From assembly GCA_022709905.1 (NCBI GenBank), contig JAKLHY010000067.1, forward strand, positions 1 to 41,526: DNA of 41,526 bases, in the 5' to 3' direction. Below, piece after piece: positions 16,669 to 25,167 of the stretch (the stretch's first letter is position 1; each line of letters opens with the position of its first letter). The notes beneath the pieces were generated by a model. It had not been told where the DNA came from and ran no database searches. It saw only the letters and a list, made by a program, of their open reading frames with translations. The stretch is from Verrucomicrobiota bacterium (lineage in GTDB: Bacteria > Verrucomicrobiota > Verrucomicrobiia > Limisphaerales > UBA1319). The position numbers and the translations under genes were made by a program.

Positions 16669-17132
16669 AGATTTAATAGGGAACCGCTCTTCGGGCAGGG
16701 CGAGTCCAGACTCGTTCACCTCACCTGAAGCAGCACTGTCGTATGGAAACACCCCAAGTCAGGACAGGCATGTTTCCGAAATGACTCTTGTTTTCACAAG
16801 ATCCTGACAATCAAGAGGATATCCCACTACGCATCGCCCATTGCCAAGGCGCCCTCTGAGTAGGCTGCATTGGGTTCAGCACCTTTAACTTCCTGTTCCC
16901 AATGAAAACGATGCAAGAGGGTCTTTGAGACCTCTTGGATTTGCTCGATGATCGTTTTTTGAGCACCGAATGCAAGTCATTTCTGCAACGCAAAATGCAC
17001 CGCGAATTGGGCCAAAAGTTTTGTTACCCGGAGGGGGGGGTGAGAGCAGGGAAAATGATACGTTGTGCCAAAAGCAACTGTTACCGTGGTTGGGATGGAC
17101 AGAACTATGAGTCAGGGTACATACAAAGGACC
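16669..17132. other. Intergenic stretch without recognised gene
   Basis: This stretch must contain the promoter of the Ig/PA14 gene starting at 16668. A small hairpin (CTTGT tttc ACAAG, 16787-16800) and a run of nine G near 17031-17040 are visible. The short open frames here have no recognisable protein similarity and no ribosome-binding sites. I see no RNA gene. Confidence 0.4.
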
Positions 17133-17208
17133 TGTCCCTTAGTATACTTAGTATAAATGTCCCTTAGTATACATGCGGTTGACAAACAAGAGACCTGTCC
17201 CTTAGTAC
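17133..17208. repeat. Three direct copies of TGTCCCTTAGTA(TAC)
   Basis: TGTCCCTTAGTATAC occurs at 17133-17147 and again at 17158-17172, and TGTCCCTTAGTAC at 17196-17208. The first copy, with its left flank, forms a near-palindrome (AAAGGACCTGTCCCTT). The last copy ends one base before the stop codon of the SGNH hydrolase gene at 17210-17212. Local AT content is clearly higher than in the neighbours. Similar GGGACAGGTC-type palindromes are, from memory, linked to REP elements mobilised by Y1 (RAYT) transposases; no such transposase lies in the window. Confidence 0.6.
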
Positions 17209-17209
17209 A

Positions 17210-19102
17210 TTACTGGCCGATGGATGTCGATCGGGCGGGATCTGAACTAGCAGGCGATGAAAGGCGTTTCTGGGCAAGCCATTCGATGGCGGTTCGAGCT
17301 GGGTTGGACTCGGGCCGTATTTTGAGGGCCGTGTTAAACTCTTCCTCAGCCTCCTTTAGGCGGCCAGTTTCCGCCAGCAAGTAACCATAGGCCACACGAA
17401 ACGAGTCCACCTGCGGAAGGGCTCGGACCACCCATTCCATCTGTTTTGCCGCCGCCCGTTTCTGTTCCATGGCATTCAGCAGGACGGCATAGTTATGCCT
17501 CAACATCCAATCGTCCGGCGCCAGTCTAATGGCATAGTCGTAAGTCTGGAGGTATTGGCTGGCGGGTACTTTCTCGATGCGTTTTTGTTCCTGTCGCAGC
17601 CACTGTTCGGCGGCGGCCTGGCATCGATCATGGTCAACCTGATCCAGAAAAGGCGGTTTTCTGGTCAGTTCCACAGCGGGCGCCAGCAGCTGAATTTCAT
17701 CCCACAAGGTCAGGCCGAGGCGACGGGCGCATTCCTCCCGGGTGAGCGGAGGAGTGACACGATCCGTCAATTGAGGCAATCGTTGGCTTAATTGATGAGT
17801 GACCAGAGGAAAGAGCTTTTTGGCCACAGCGTAATCGCCGTCAAATCGATAATGCACATGATCTTGAAAGTAATCCAGGCCGGGAATCACGGAGGACCGA
17901 TTCGAATCCCCCTCCCCCAGCGCCTTCTCGACATCGCAGAGGGCCAATCGTTCTGTTAAAAGATGCGATGCCAGTTGTCGAATGACCTCGTTGACCGCGG
18001 TATCGGATCGAAACTGCATGGCATCAAGGTCTCTGGCGCGAGCGAAGAGACTTGCGGCCTGGTTGGTCCGACCTAAAGCCAGGTGGCATCGGGCCGATCG
18101 GAACATCAACTCGGCGTAGTGATCATCCAATGCCATGGCTTGATCGTATTGCCGCAGGGCCTCCTCGGGGTCCCCGGCGTTTTCGTGCTGGATTCCCGTT
18201 TTGAACCAGGTGTTCCAGATCTCGAGCTGAGCGGCAGTCAACCCGGGTTTGTGCAAGGATCCGAGGGGGGGAAAATCCTTTAGATTGGCCCCGACCGTCA
18301 CAAGAACCACAGGCGCGCCGCTTTTCACGGTTGTCCGGAGGATATCATCGAGATTGGCCTTGAAATTGCGGTAGACTGCCTGTCGACGCCAGTCGTCGAG
18401 AGCCACCCGGTTCTGCCGGAAGAACTCCATGTCCTGTTTTTGTTGCGGCGTGTGGGGCGCATCGGACGAACCTCGCAGGGCTCGCCAAAACAGTTGGCCG
18501 ACTCGAGTCAAACGCAGTTCGAGATGGAGGCGCAACCCGGATAGGAATGGTGTCAAATAACCCGCATGCCGACCCGGCCCATATAATCCCACGACCTCGT
18601 TGTTCCCCAGGTAAATCACAAATAGATCGGGCTCCAAAGCGGCGCATTCTCGGGCAATCCGACGGACCACATGGGAGTTGATGCCCCGCAGGGCGGCATT
18701 GACCATTTCGATTCTGCAGTCGGGCCATTGGTTCCGCAACATCACCTCCAGAACACGGGCGAAGCCAAACGAAGCATCAGGAAATCCCATGGCGGCAGAT
18801 TCGCCGAGCACGAATACCCTGACCGTGCCCGCAGGCTTCGGCATTCCGATCCGGCAGGGGTGCGGTCGCGTGACACCGGCTTTCTGGAAAAACCATCCGT
18901 AACGATTGTTGGGAAAGTAGACGCCAGCATCGCGATCAGCCAGGAAGAAGGATGTGGGATAGCCAAAACCGACAAGCCTCAGAACAAGCTCCAGCCCCAC
19001 CACAACAACGAGGGGAACCAGAACGATCGCCAAAAAGCGCTTCACCCAAATACGAACGGTCTTGACGGACTCGCCTTTGGGATTCAGACGCTTCGAGGCC
19101 AT
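17210..19102 (-). CDS. Membrane-anchored SGNH/GDSL hydrolase with TPRs
   Basis: 630 residues from the ATG at 19102, chosen because AGGA lies eight bases upstream (TTG at 19108 is the alternative). One transmembrane segment (about 23-45, FLAIVLVPLVVVVGLELVL) leaves the rest outside the cytoplasm. SGNH blocks are visible: FVLGESAAMG with Ser-102, a possible Gly in LRGIN, YLGNNEVVG (block III, with Glu in place of the usual Asp) and a late DHVHYRFDGDYAVA matching the Asp-x-x-His block. TPR-like helices lie between the blocks (HYAELMFRSARCHLALGR) and at the C terminus (VAYGYLLAETGRLKEAEEEF). The enzyme type suggests an esterase or acyltransferase on cell-surface glycans; the substrate is unknown. 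It is the first gene after the duplicated cassettes and transcribed in the same direction. Confidence 0.85.
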   Translation of the reverse strand: MASKRLNPKGESVKTVRIWVKRFLAIVLVPLVVVVGLELVLRLVGFGYPTSFFLADRDAGVYFPNNRYGWFFQKAGVTRPHPCRIGMPKPAGTVRVFVLGESAAMGFPDASFGFARVLEVMLRNQWPDCRIEMVNAALRGINSHVVRRIARECAALEPDLFVIYLGNNEVVGLYGPGRHAGYLTPFLSGLRLHLELRLTRVGQLFWRALRGSSDAPHTPQQKQDMEFFRQNRVALDDWRRQAVYRNFKANLDDILRTTVKSGAPVVLVTVGANLKDFPPLGSLHKPGLTAAQLEIWNTWFKTGIQHENAGDPEEALRQYDQAMALDDHYAELMFRSARCHLALGRTNQAASLFARARDLDAMQFRSDTAVNEVIRQLASHLLTERLALCDVEKALGEGDSNRSSVIPGLDYFQDHVHYRFDGDYAVAKKLFPLVTHQLSQRLPQLTDRVTPPLTREECARRLGLTLWDEIQLLAPAVELTRKPPFLDQVDHDRCQAAAEQWLRQEQKRIEKVPASQYLQTYDYAIRLAPDDWMLRHNYAVLLNAMEQKRAAAKQMEWVVRALPQVDSFRVAYGYLLAETGRLKEAEEEFNTALKIRPESNPARTAIEWLAQKRLSSPASSDPARSTSIGQ

Positions 19103-19294
19103 GGACAAAATCCTAGCCGGAATGGACGTCCAGGGGAAGTCTCAATGGCCATGCAACCAGGCTTTGGGACCAAGAACCTCCTGCTGGACAATGTCATCTG
19201 CAATTTGAAATCTCAAATCAAGCGAAGCGTGGAGGTTCATCGGAAGCCTTCTGTGCCTGGGTCTGCGGCAGTCCCCTGCCGATAAGTGATCTCG

Positions 19295-19420
19295 TTAAAG
19301 CAAGCCTGGACGCCGGGGAGCACACCCAAACCTTTCGTCCCTCGGGCCGCCTCCGGCGGTTATTGAACATGCCCCTTTTTTCCTGCACGTTGGACACTGG
19401 ACCATCAGGGGCCGATTCAT
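19295..19420 (-). pseudogene. Possible remnant of a YacG-like zinc-ribbon gene
   Basis: An ATG 13 bases after the msrA stop opens MNRPLMVQCPTCRKKGA, which resembles the start of YacG (DNA gyrase inhibitor) proteins, whose first zinc knuckle is CPTC and is often followed by RKK. After this the frame runs into unrelated sequence and stops at 41 codons; the expected second Cys pair (CSxRC) is absent. A run of six A at the break would favour a frameshift. This is a tentative reading: the CPTCRKKG match is short. The rest of 19103-19433 holds only a palindrome-like TTTGAAATCTCAAA (near 19204) and the hairpin CCGCCTCCGGCGG (near 19348). Confidence 0.3.
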
Positions 19421-19433
19421 GGTGTCAACTGGG

Positions 19434-20042
19434 TCACGGCAACGGACTGCGTTTCTTGAACTTTTCCAGTTTGGGACGGATGACGGCGGCGCAGTAAGGG
19501 ACGTTGGGATTGAGTTGGAAATAATCCTGGTGATAATCCTCGGCCGGATAGAACTGCCTCAAGGGAACAATTTGAGTCACGACAGGCACCTTGAGGCGCT
19601 GGGCAGTCTTCTTTCTGGACTGTTCGGCGATTTTCATTTGGGCTTCGTCGTGGCAAAGGATAATGGATCGGTATTGGGTTCCGACATCGGGTCCCTGTCG
19701 GTTGAGGGTGGTGGGGTCGTGAGCCTGCCAGAAGGCCTCCAGCAACTCGGCGTAGGTGATGATTTCGGGATCAAATTCGATCTGAATCACCTCGGCATGC
19801 CCGGTCTGACCCGAGCAAACCTGTTTGTAGGTCGGGCGAACCGTGTTCCCGCCAGCGTAGCCGGAGGTGACCCGGATCACACCATCCAAGGTTTTGAACA
19901 GGGCCTCCAGGCACCAGAAACATCCGCCACCCAACGTGGCCATTTGAGTGCCCCCTGTGTTTCGGCCGCTGGAAGTTTGAGCATCGAGATTCATAAATCC
20001 GTTCACCAGAACCCACGTCATTAAGCAGAGTGCAGTCTTCAT
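19434..20042 (-). CDS. msrA: Exported peptide-methionine (S)-S-oxide reductase
   Basis: 202 residues from the ATG at 20042, which gives a signal peptide (MKTALCLMTWVLVNGFMNLD). The nearest strong Shine-Dalgarno (AAGGAGG, 20064-20070) lies about 20 bases further up, so the start is not certain; a TTG at 20081 would extend it. The family signature GGCFWCLE gives catalytic Cys-41 (second Cys-44), followed by GVIRVTSGYAGG, GHAEVIQIEFDP, HDPTTLNRQGPDVGTQYRS and YHQDYFQLNPNVPYC, so the enzyme is complete. It reduces methionine-S-sulfoxide in proteins with a thiol donor. Its export implies repair of envelope proteins. It lies 35 bases behind the flippase-like gene, probably in the same transcript. 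Confidence 0.95.
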   Translation of the reverse strand: MKTALCLMTWVLVNGFMNLDAQTSSGRNTGGTQMATLGGGCFWCLEALFKTLDGVIRVTSGYAGGNTVRPTYKQVCSGQTGHAEVIQIEFDPEIITYAELLEAFWQAHDPTTLNRQGPDVGTQYRSIILCHDEAQMKIAEQSRKKTAQRLKVPVVTQIVPLRQFYPAEDYHQDYFQLNPNVPYCAAVIRPKLEKFKKRSPLP

Positions 20043-20077
20043 TTTAAGGCGCGATAAAACCGCCTCCTTACAGTGCC

Positions 20078-21352
20078 TCAAGACGGTTTTTTTTCAACAG
20101 CCGGCTTCCGACTATAAATGGCCGTCACGATCAGCAACAGGAGATTGAAGGCCCCAAGGGTTTGAACCACACTGAAAAAGGACTTCATTCCGAACTTCTG
20201 AAGGAACCAGGTGTAGGCGACAGCGACGGCGACCATCGCCGGCACGGCGGCAAAGTGGGACTTGGCCATCAAGTTATTCACCAGGACGTTGGCCATGGCC
20301 AGCGGCAACATGCACCAGGCGAACCAGGGAACCAACGGGGCGATGGTCACGAAATCCGGTCGGAATCCCAGCCGAACAACGATCGGAGCCAGAAAGGTCA
20401 GCATGACGGCGCCAAAGGCCCCCAATAACGCCGTGCTGAGCAAGGTCAGCCAGAGCACATCGGTTGTCTCCGCCCGCTTATGGCTGCGCACCAGTTTAGG
20501 AAACATCACAGCCGCCAGCGGCCCGGTGAACGCCACCAACGCCCGTCCCAAGGTGCCTGCGGCAACATAAGGGGGCGTTTGGTCGCTGGGAAAATGGCTC
20601 TGCACGAAAATCATGTCCGCGCTCAGCATGTATTGCGCGCTGCCAAAACCGAGAGTCAGGGGAATCACCTGGGCCAGCCAGGGACGCCAGCGGAATCGAC
20701 TGCCCCATGACAACCAAACGGACCGGGTTTGCCAGACTCCCACTGCGAGGGCCATGACCATGCCGATCAAGGCGCCCACCATGACGCCCGTCGCAAAACC
20801 GCCCACGACCAGCACAATCACCAGCGCCGAGCAAAACCTGCCGAAACCATTTAAAAAATCCGATGTGCCCAGCCACAGGAAATTCTGATTCCCCTGCATG
20901 ATCCCTTGGAAAATCGGCAACCAGAGCATGGGCAAAGCCACCCAAAGCGTGACCCAAAGCCCGGCGGGATTGGTGAGTTGCAGGACCTGTCTGAAATAAT
21001 CTCGCCCCACGGCAATCACCACGGCCATCAGCAGCCACACACAAAAGGTTCCGGCGAGAACGGCGTGCGTTGTCGCAGTCAACTCCTTTCGAGCCGCCTC
21101 GGTCCAACCGGCGGATGCCTGGTGGGCAAAGACCATGCGCAAACCGACGGCCGGAATTGTCAGCCAGGTGATTAACTGCAAATAGGTGCCCATTACACCG
21201 TACTCCACCTCAGGAATCACCTTTGAAGCAAGCGGATGCACGGCCGCCATAAACACCCCATTAGCCACCGTGGCCGCCATCATCCAGGCGCTCTGGCGAA
21301 AGAAGTGCCACCGATGGCTCGTTTCTGTGGTCGTTGCGAGATTCGGGCTCAT
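20078..21352 (-). CDS. Polytopic flippase-like membrane protein (polysaccharide/MOP-type exporter)
   Basis: 424 residues from the ATG at 21352, which overlaps the stop of the glycosyltransferase by four bases (ATGA); the frame continues 46 codons upstream inside that gene and is not supported. About 12 hydrophobic helices can be traced, beginning SAWMMAATVANGVFMAAVHP and ending FNLLLLIVTAIYSRK. The pattern of paired helices and the first helices with Gly/Ala-rich turns fit the Wzx/MOP superfamily of lipid-linked-oligosaccharide flippases. Coupling to a glycosyltransferase supports export of a glycan or glycolipid made by the same operon. Family assignment rests on topology and context rather than on a strong motif. 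Confidence 0.7.
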   Translation of the reverse strand: MSPNLATTTETSHRWHFFRQSAWMMAATVANGVFMAAVHPLASKVIPEVEYGVMGTYLQLITWLTIPAVGLRMVFAHQASAGWTEAARKELTATTHAVLAGTFCVWLLMAVVIAVGRDYFRQVLQLTNPAGLWVTLWVALPMLWLPIFQGIMQGNQNFLWLGTSDFLNGFGRFCSALVIVLVVGGFATGVMVGALIGMVMALAVGVWQTRSVWLSWGSRFRWRPWLAQVIPLTLGFGSAQYMLSADMIFVQSHFPSDQTPPYVAAGTLGRALVAFTGPLAAVMFPKLVRSHKRAETTDVLWLTLLSTALLGAFGAVMLTFLAPIVVRLGFRPDFVTIAPLVPWFAWCMLPLAMANVLVNNLMAKSHFAAVPAMVAVAVAYTWFLQKFGMKSFFSVVQTLGAFNLLLLIVTAIYSRKPAVEKKPS

Positions 21353-22572
21353 GACAGGGGATGTCTCGATGTGTGCTCGACAAAATCCACGGCCCGTCGG
21401 CAGACAGCGTCCCAGGTTAACTCCCGTTTGACTCGCGCGCTCGCGGACACAGCCAGGCGTTGTCGGAGCTCGATCGGTTCCTTGAGCCAACTCATGATCG
21501 TCTCCCCCAACGACCTGCCGTCAAAACCGACAAAACGTATCATCGGGTCATCCCGAAAATATTGCATCAAAGCGCGCAAGGCGGTGCTCGCCACGGGCAA
21601 TCCCATGCCGAGGTATTCGACCGCCTTGGCCACGAACGCGCAATGCACACCCATGGATTCCTCGTAAGGAATCCACCCCACCGATGCGGCAGATAAATAA
21701 CGGGCGACCTCGGAATACGGCACAAAACCGGTGCAGTCAATCCGGGCTTGAGGCACGCTGTGACGCAGCGCGGCCCGAAACTGTCTCAAAGCGGCCGTCT
21801 CCTGGCCGACAAACCGAAACACGACCTCGGGCCTTTGCCGAACCACAAAGGCCACAGCCTCCCGGGCAATGGGACCGAGATGATGGCGATCCAACGATCC
21901 GTGCATCACCACCACCGGTTCGTAGCCGGACGGCGCCGGGCCGTTGTCCCGAACAAAAACCGCGTCGTCATATCCGAAATGGATCGGCAGCATCCGGTCG
22001 CGCGGATAGCCGGTATTGGCGAAAAGACCGGCCAGGACCTCCGAAACGGTCATCACCCCATCGGCCTGATATCGATTCGGCATCGAGAGTTCAAACCGTT
22101 TAAGGACAGCCAAGAGACGGGGCGGAGCCAGATAACGAGGCCACGTCTCCATGAACGCGGTCAGGTAATCCAGGAAGTTCATTACCACGGGCCTGCCGAG
22201 AGATCGTTTCAACCGGCCTGCGGCCACCGCCGAAATCGAGTGCTGGGAGAGAATCAGATCCAAACGAATTGTCCGGGCCGCGCGTTCCACCAAACGCTGG
22301 AGGAAAAAGGGATACAAGAGATACTTGAAGTTGCGCCAATCCGCGTATCGCCCCATGGTCCACAGCCGAAAGGGATGGCAATGAATCGCAAACCGCTCTT
22401 CGATCTCGGCCTCGGGATCGGAAGCGGGCGCAAAGAGATGGACCTGATGGCCGCGCCGCACGAGTTCTTTGACCAGGTAAACCGCTTCGGCCGATCCCCC
22501 GCCGGAGGGGGGATAAAACGGCTCATGCGTCAGGAACGCCAATTGCAGCGGTCGTGAGGAAGATGTGGCCAT
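21349..22572 (-). CDS. Family 4 glycosyltransferase
   Basis: 407 residues. The N-terminal Rossmann half begins with LAFLTHEPFYPPSGGGSAEA and VYLVKELVRRGHQVHLFAPA, the donor-side glycine-rich opening of GT-B enzymes. The C-terminal half has VVVMHGSLDRHHLG, FRFVGQETAALRQFRAAL, FVPYSEVARYLSAASVGWIP and YEESMGVHCAFVAKAVEYLG-MGLPV, the usual GT4 nucleotide-sugar-binding region with Glu residues before the final helix. It is a cytoplasmic or membrane-associated glycosyl transfer enzyme; donor and acceptor are unknown. It starts four bases after the M20 gene and overlaps the flippase-like gene. Confidence 0.88.
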   Translation of the reverse strand: MATSSSRPLQLAFLTHEPFYPPSGGGSAEAVYLVKELVRRGHQVHLFAPASDPEAEIEERFAIHCHPFRLWTMGRYADWRNFKYLLYPFFLQRLVERAARTIRLDLILSQHSISAVAAGRLKRSLGRPVVMNFLDYLTAFMETWPRYLAPPRLLAVLKRFELSMPNRYQADGVMTVSEVLAGLFANTGYPRDRMLPIHFGYDDAVFVRDNGPAPSGYEPVVVMHGSLDRHHLGPIAREAVAFVVRQRPEVVFRFVGQETAALRQFRAALRHSVPQARIDCTGFVPYSEVARYLSAASVGWIPYEESMGVHCAFVAKAVEYLGMGLPVASTALRALMQYFRDDPMIRFVGFDGRSLGETIMSWLKEPIELRQRLAVSASARVKRELTWDAVCRRAVDFVEHTSRHPLS

Positions 22573-22576
22573 TGCA

Positions 22577-23713
22577 TCAAGGCAGCGAGCGCAGAAAACG
22601 CAGGATCAACCGCCGCGCGAACTCCAGTTCCCGCAGAGAGATCCACTCGCGCGCGGTATGCGCCTGCGCAATGTTGCCCGGGCCAAAAACCACACTGGGA
22701 ATTCCCCCGTGGGCCAGCACCGATGCGTCACAAAAATACTCCACCCCCCGGGGTTCGTGCTGGCCGGCCTGTTCACAAAACTGCCGCACCAAGGGCAAAT
22801 GGGGATCTGTCGCCAGAGGAAGGCATTCCACAGGTTTTGCATTCTTGCAGGAGCACACCAGGCCCTGTCGTCGCAACCACCCGGCGATCTCGCGGCGCAC
22901 CGACGACTCGGTTTCGCCCGGCAACGTCCGGCGATCGACCTGAATCAGGCACCGTGAGGGGACGATGTTGGGCTGTTGCCCGCCCTCGATGACTCCGACA
23001 TTGATCGTGGCGGGGCCCAGCAGAGGATGAGGCCGTCGTTTCAGGAAATCTGCGTAACCGGTCTCGAGGCTGGCAACCACACGGGCCATCGCGTGGATAG
23101 CGTTCTGTCCCCGAGCAGGCTGCGCGCCGTGTGCCGATCGCCCCCTGCATTCCAGTTGCAGCCAGAGATCGCCCTTGTGTGCCGTCACGACCCGCAGACT
23201 CGTGGGTTCCCCCACGATGCCCAGATCCGCCTTGAACCGGCGTGCCACCAAATGACGCGATCCCCATTGCTGGTTTTCCTCGTCGATTAAACCCGCAAAC
23301 ACCACCTCGGTGTGGGCCGGACGACCTGGATTTCCCGCCAGATCGAGCAACGCCGACATCATGGCCGCAGCGCTGCCTTTTGTGTCACAGGCGCCGCGAC
23401 CAAAAAGTCGTCCGCCCGCTTTCCGTGGCTGAAAAAGTTCCTCGGTATTCTCGTCGCCCCCCACGGTGTCGAGATGCGGAGCCAGCAGGATCCGCTGCCG
23501 GACCTTTCCTGACGGACGGCAGGTCGCCAGCAAGATGGGGCGTTCGGACACGGCAGGTTCAAGCTCCACCTCCAGACCTCCCCGCGCGGCCACGGCGGCC
23601 AAGTATTCGGCCGCCCGCTTTTCGCCTGCCCAGGGATGACCCGGCGCCAGGAAGGCTGGATTGACTGTGGGCAACACAATCAGTTCAGCCAGCAATTTTT
23701 CCGCGGAAATCAT
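22577..23713 (-). CDS. M20-family metallo-deacylase (ArgE/DapE-like)
   Basis: 378 residues with the complete M20 pattern: APH80LDTVGG (zinc ligand, with Asp-82), GRGACD110TKGS (bridging Asp), DEE145-146 (general base and zinc ligand), GE169PT, SAH195GAQPARGQNAI (dimerisation-domain His) and a final QAHTAREW His. The closest general match is acetylornithine deacetylase/succinyl-diaminopimelate desuccinylase, which hydrolyse N-acyl amino acids in the cytoplasm. Specificity cannot be fixed from sequence, and the setting beside a glycosyltransferase and flippase suggests an N-deacylation other than arginine synthesis is possible. It sits 69 bases behind the phospholipase-D-type gene. Confidence 0.9.
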   Translation of the reverse strand: MISAEKLLAELIVLPTVNPAFLAPGHPWAGEKRAAEYLAAVAARGGLEVELEPAVSERPILLATCRPSGKVRQRILLAPHLDTVGGDENTEELFQPRKAGGRLFGRGACDTKGSAAAMMSALLDLAGNPGRPAHTEVVFAGLIDEENQQWGSRHLVARRFKADLGIVGEPTSLRVVTAHKGDLWLQLECRGRSAHGAQPARGQNAIHAMARVVASLETGYADFLKRRPHPLLGPATINVGVIEGGQQPNIVPSRCLIQVDRRTLPGETESSVRREIAGWLRRQGLVCSCKNAKPVECLPLATDPHLPLVRQFCEQAGQHEPRGVEYFCDASVLAHGGIPSVVFGPGNIAQAHTAREWISLRELEFARRLILRFLRSLP

Positions 23714-23782
23714 GATGCACCATTTAAGTGGATAGGGAGCTTAGGGGCTGATCATGGCTGTGTCCAGTCCCGGGTTGGCGGG

Positions 23783-24919
23783 TCACCACAACCGGCGCCA
23801 GTGGCGCCGGGCAAAGTAAGGATCCACGCGCACCAGCAAAAAATAGGCCCATCGTTCCTGAAACCGCGTCCATAAAGACCGCGAGGTCCTCCAGCTTGGC
23901 GGATCGATCTTCCGGCTGTTCTGCAACGCTTCCATAAAGAGGCTTCGGGCCTGCCCCGCCAGTTTTTCGTCCTTGAGCCTAAGCAACAGTTCGTAGTTGA
24001 TCCGCAGGCTGCGCACGTCCAGATTGGCGGACCCGACAAACACCAGGTCGTCCAGGATCAGCAGCTTCGCATGCAGGATTTGCGGTTGATACTCATAAAC
24101 CTCGACCCCGGCTCGAAGCAGGGCCTCGTAAACACGATGACTGGCCAACTGGGAGAGACGAACATCGCTCTTGCCCGGAAGCAGTAGCTGCACCCGAACT
24201 CCCTGACGCGCCAGCCGCTGCAGAAGCCGGCGGAACCTCCACGAAGGCAGAAAATACGCCGCCATAATCTGCACACTCCGCGCCCGGCGCAGATCCCGAA
24301 CCAGCACCTGGCGAATCGAGTTGCGGGTCAATCCCGGACCGCTCTGCAGAATCACCGCGTCGGGGGTCTGAAGCGAGGATTGAAAAACCGCCCGACGAAG
24401 CCGCACGATTGGACGTTGCCGAACCCCGGCCCGGAGGAAAAGCCGGTCAAATGTCAACCCCAGCTCAGCCGCCAGCGCCCCAACAACCTTCAGCCCGACG
24501 TCCTTCCAACCGCGCTGAATCCCATCGCCCTCGTATTCGGGAGCGATGTTGAATCCCCCCACAAAAGCCACTTCGTCATCGCAGACCAACAGTTTGCGAT
24601 GGTTCCGAATGCCAAGCCGGACGGATGAAAGCGGATTGAACCAGCGCAATTCTCCGCCCGCATGGATCAGCGCCTGCCAAAACGCATCTCCCAGATTCCA
24701 TGACCCGAGGGCGTCAATCATGACCTGAACTCGCACCCCTCTTCCGCGAGCCTCAAGAAGACTCGCCCGAAATCGCTCTCCGACGGCGGAAGCGGCAAAG
24801 GTGTAAGTCTCCAGCCGAACAGAACGCCGGGCGGCCTGAATGGCAGCCAGCATGGCCCCATAGACCTGATCCCCCGTCTTCATCCATTCACACACTGTGG
24901 CGGGCTCGATTCCGTTCAT
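23783..24919 (-). CDS. Phospholipase-D-superfamily enzyme (cardiolipin-synthase-like)
   Basis: 378 residues from the ATG at 24919, preceded by CAGGAT at eight bases. Both HKD motifs are intact: H107-R-K109-LLVCD114 followed by GGFN, and H283-A-K285-LLILD290 followed by GSANLDVRS. The protein lacks the N-terminal transmembrane pair of classic ClsA, resembling the shorter ClsB-type enzymes. Such enzymes join two phosphatidyl groups to make cardiolipin or perform related transphosphatidylation at the membrane. It opens the five-gene minus-strand run PLD, M20, GT4, flippase-like protein, MsrA. Confidence 0.88.
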   Translation of the reverse strand: MNGIEPATVCEWMKTGDQVYGAMLAAIQAARRSVRLETYTFAASAVGERFRASLLEARGRGVRVQVMIDALGSWNLGDAFWQALIHAGGELRWFNPLSSVRLGIRNHRKLLVCDDEVAFVGGFNIAPEYEGDGIQRGWKDVGLKVVGALAAELGLTFDRLFLRAGVRQRPIVRLRRAVFQSSLQTPDAVILQSGPGLTRNSIRQVLVRDLRRARSVQIMAAYFLPSWRFRRLLQRLARQGVRVQLLLPGKSDVRLSQLASHRVYEALLRAGVEVYEYQPQILHAKLLILDDLVFVGSANLDVRSLRINYELLLRLKDEKLAGQARSLFMEALQNSRKIDPPSWRTSRSLWTRFQERWAYFLLVRVDPYFARRHWRRLW

Positions 24920-25042
24920 GGTCTCATCCTGGCGACAATCGCCTTCTCTTCACCCATGAAAGCGGAGGCATCCGATCGGTTCAATCCCAAACCTTCCACC
25001 GATATCCGCAACACTTCAGGACCTTCGTTTTGGCCGGCCATG

Positions 25043-25073
25043 ATTCGCATGGATTGGCGTCCATTCGCGGTTA
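25043..25073 (+). repeat. ATTCGCG-type repeat upstream of the GH109-like gene
   Basis: Reads ATTCGCATGGATTGGCG then TCCATTCGCGGTTA, matching 3609-3642 and, inverted, 88-119. It lies in the 248-bp gap between the PLD gene (start 24919, minus strand) and the Gfo/Idh gene (start 25168, plus strand). No palindromic unit accompanies it here. Confidence 0.55.
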
Positions 25074-25167
25074 CAGAGGGGTCCGCAGGATCGAAGACAG
25101 GTGCATAGCCACAAAAAGTTTTGTTGCTGAAATGAGCGCCGAAAACCGTTATGAGTCGAGGACGCTT

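Noticed and set aside
17031..17040. Run of nine G considered as a regulatory G-quadruplex
   Set aside because: A single G run without the three further runs needed nearby; probably simple sequence.
17133..17208. Direct repeats considered as a CRISPR array
   Set aside because: The units are 13-15 bases with unequal spacers of 10 and 23 bases and there are no cas genes; this does not fit a CRISPR array.
20081..20094. T run near 20087-20094 considered as a terminator for the flippase-like gene
   Set aside because: On the coding (minus) strand the run reads as A, lies inside the last codons, and no stem precedes a T-tract in that direction.
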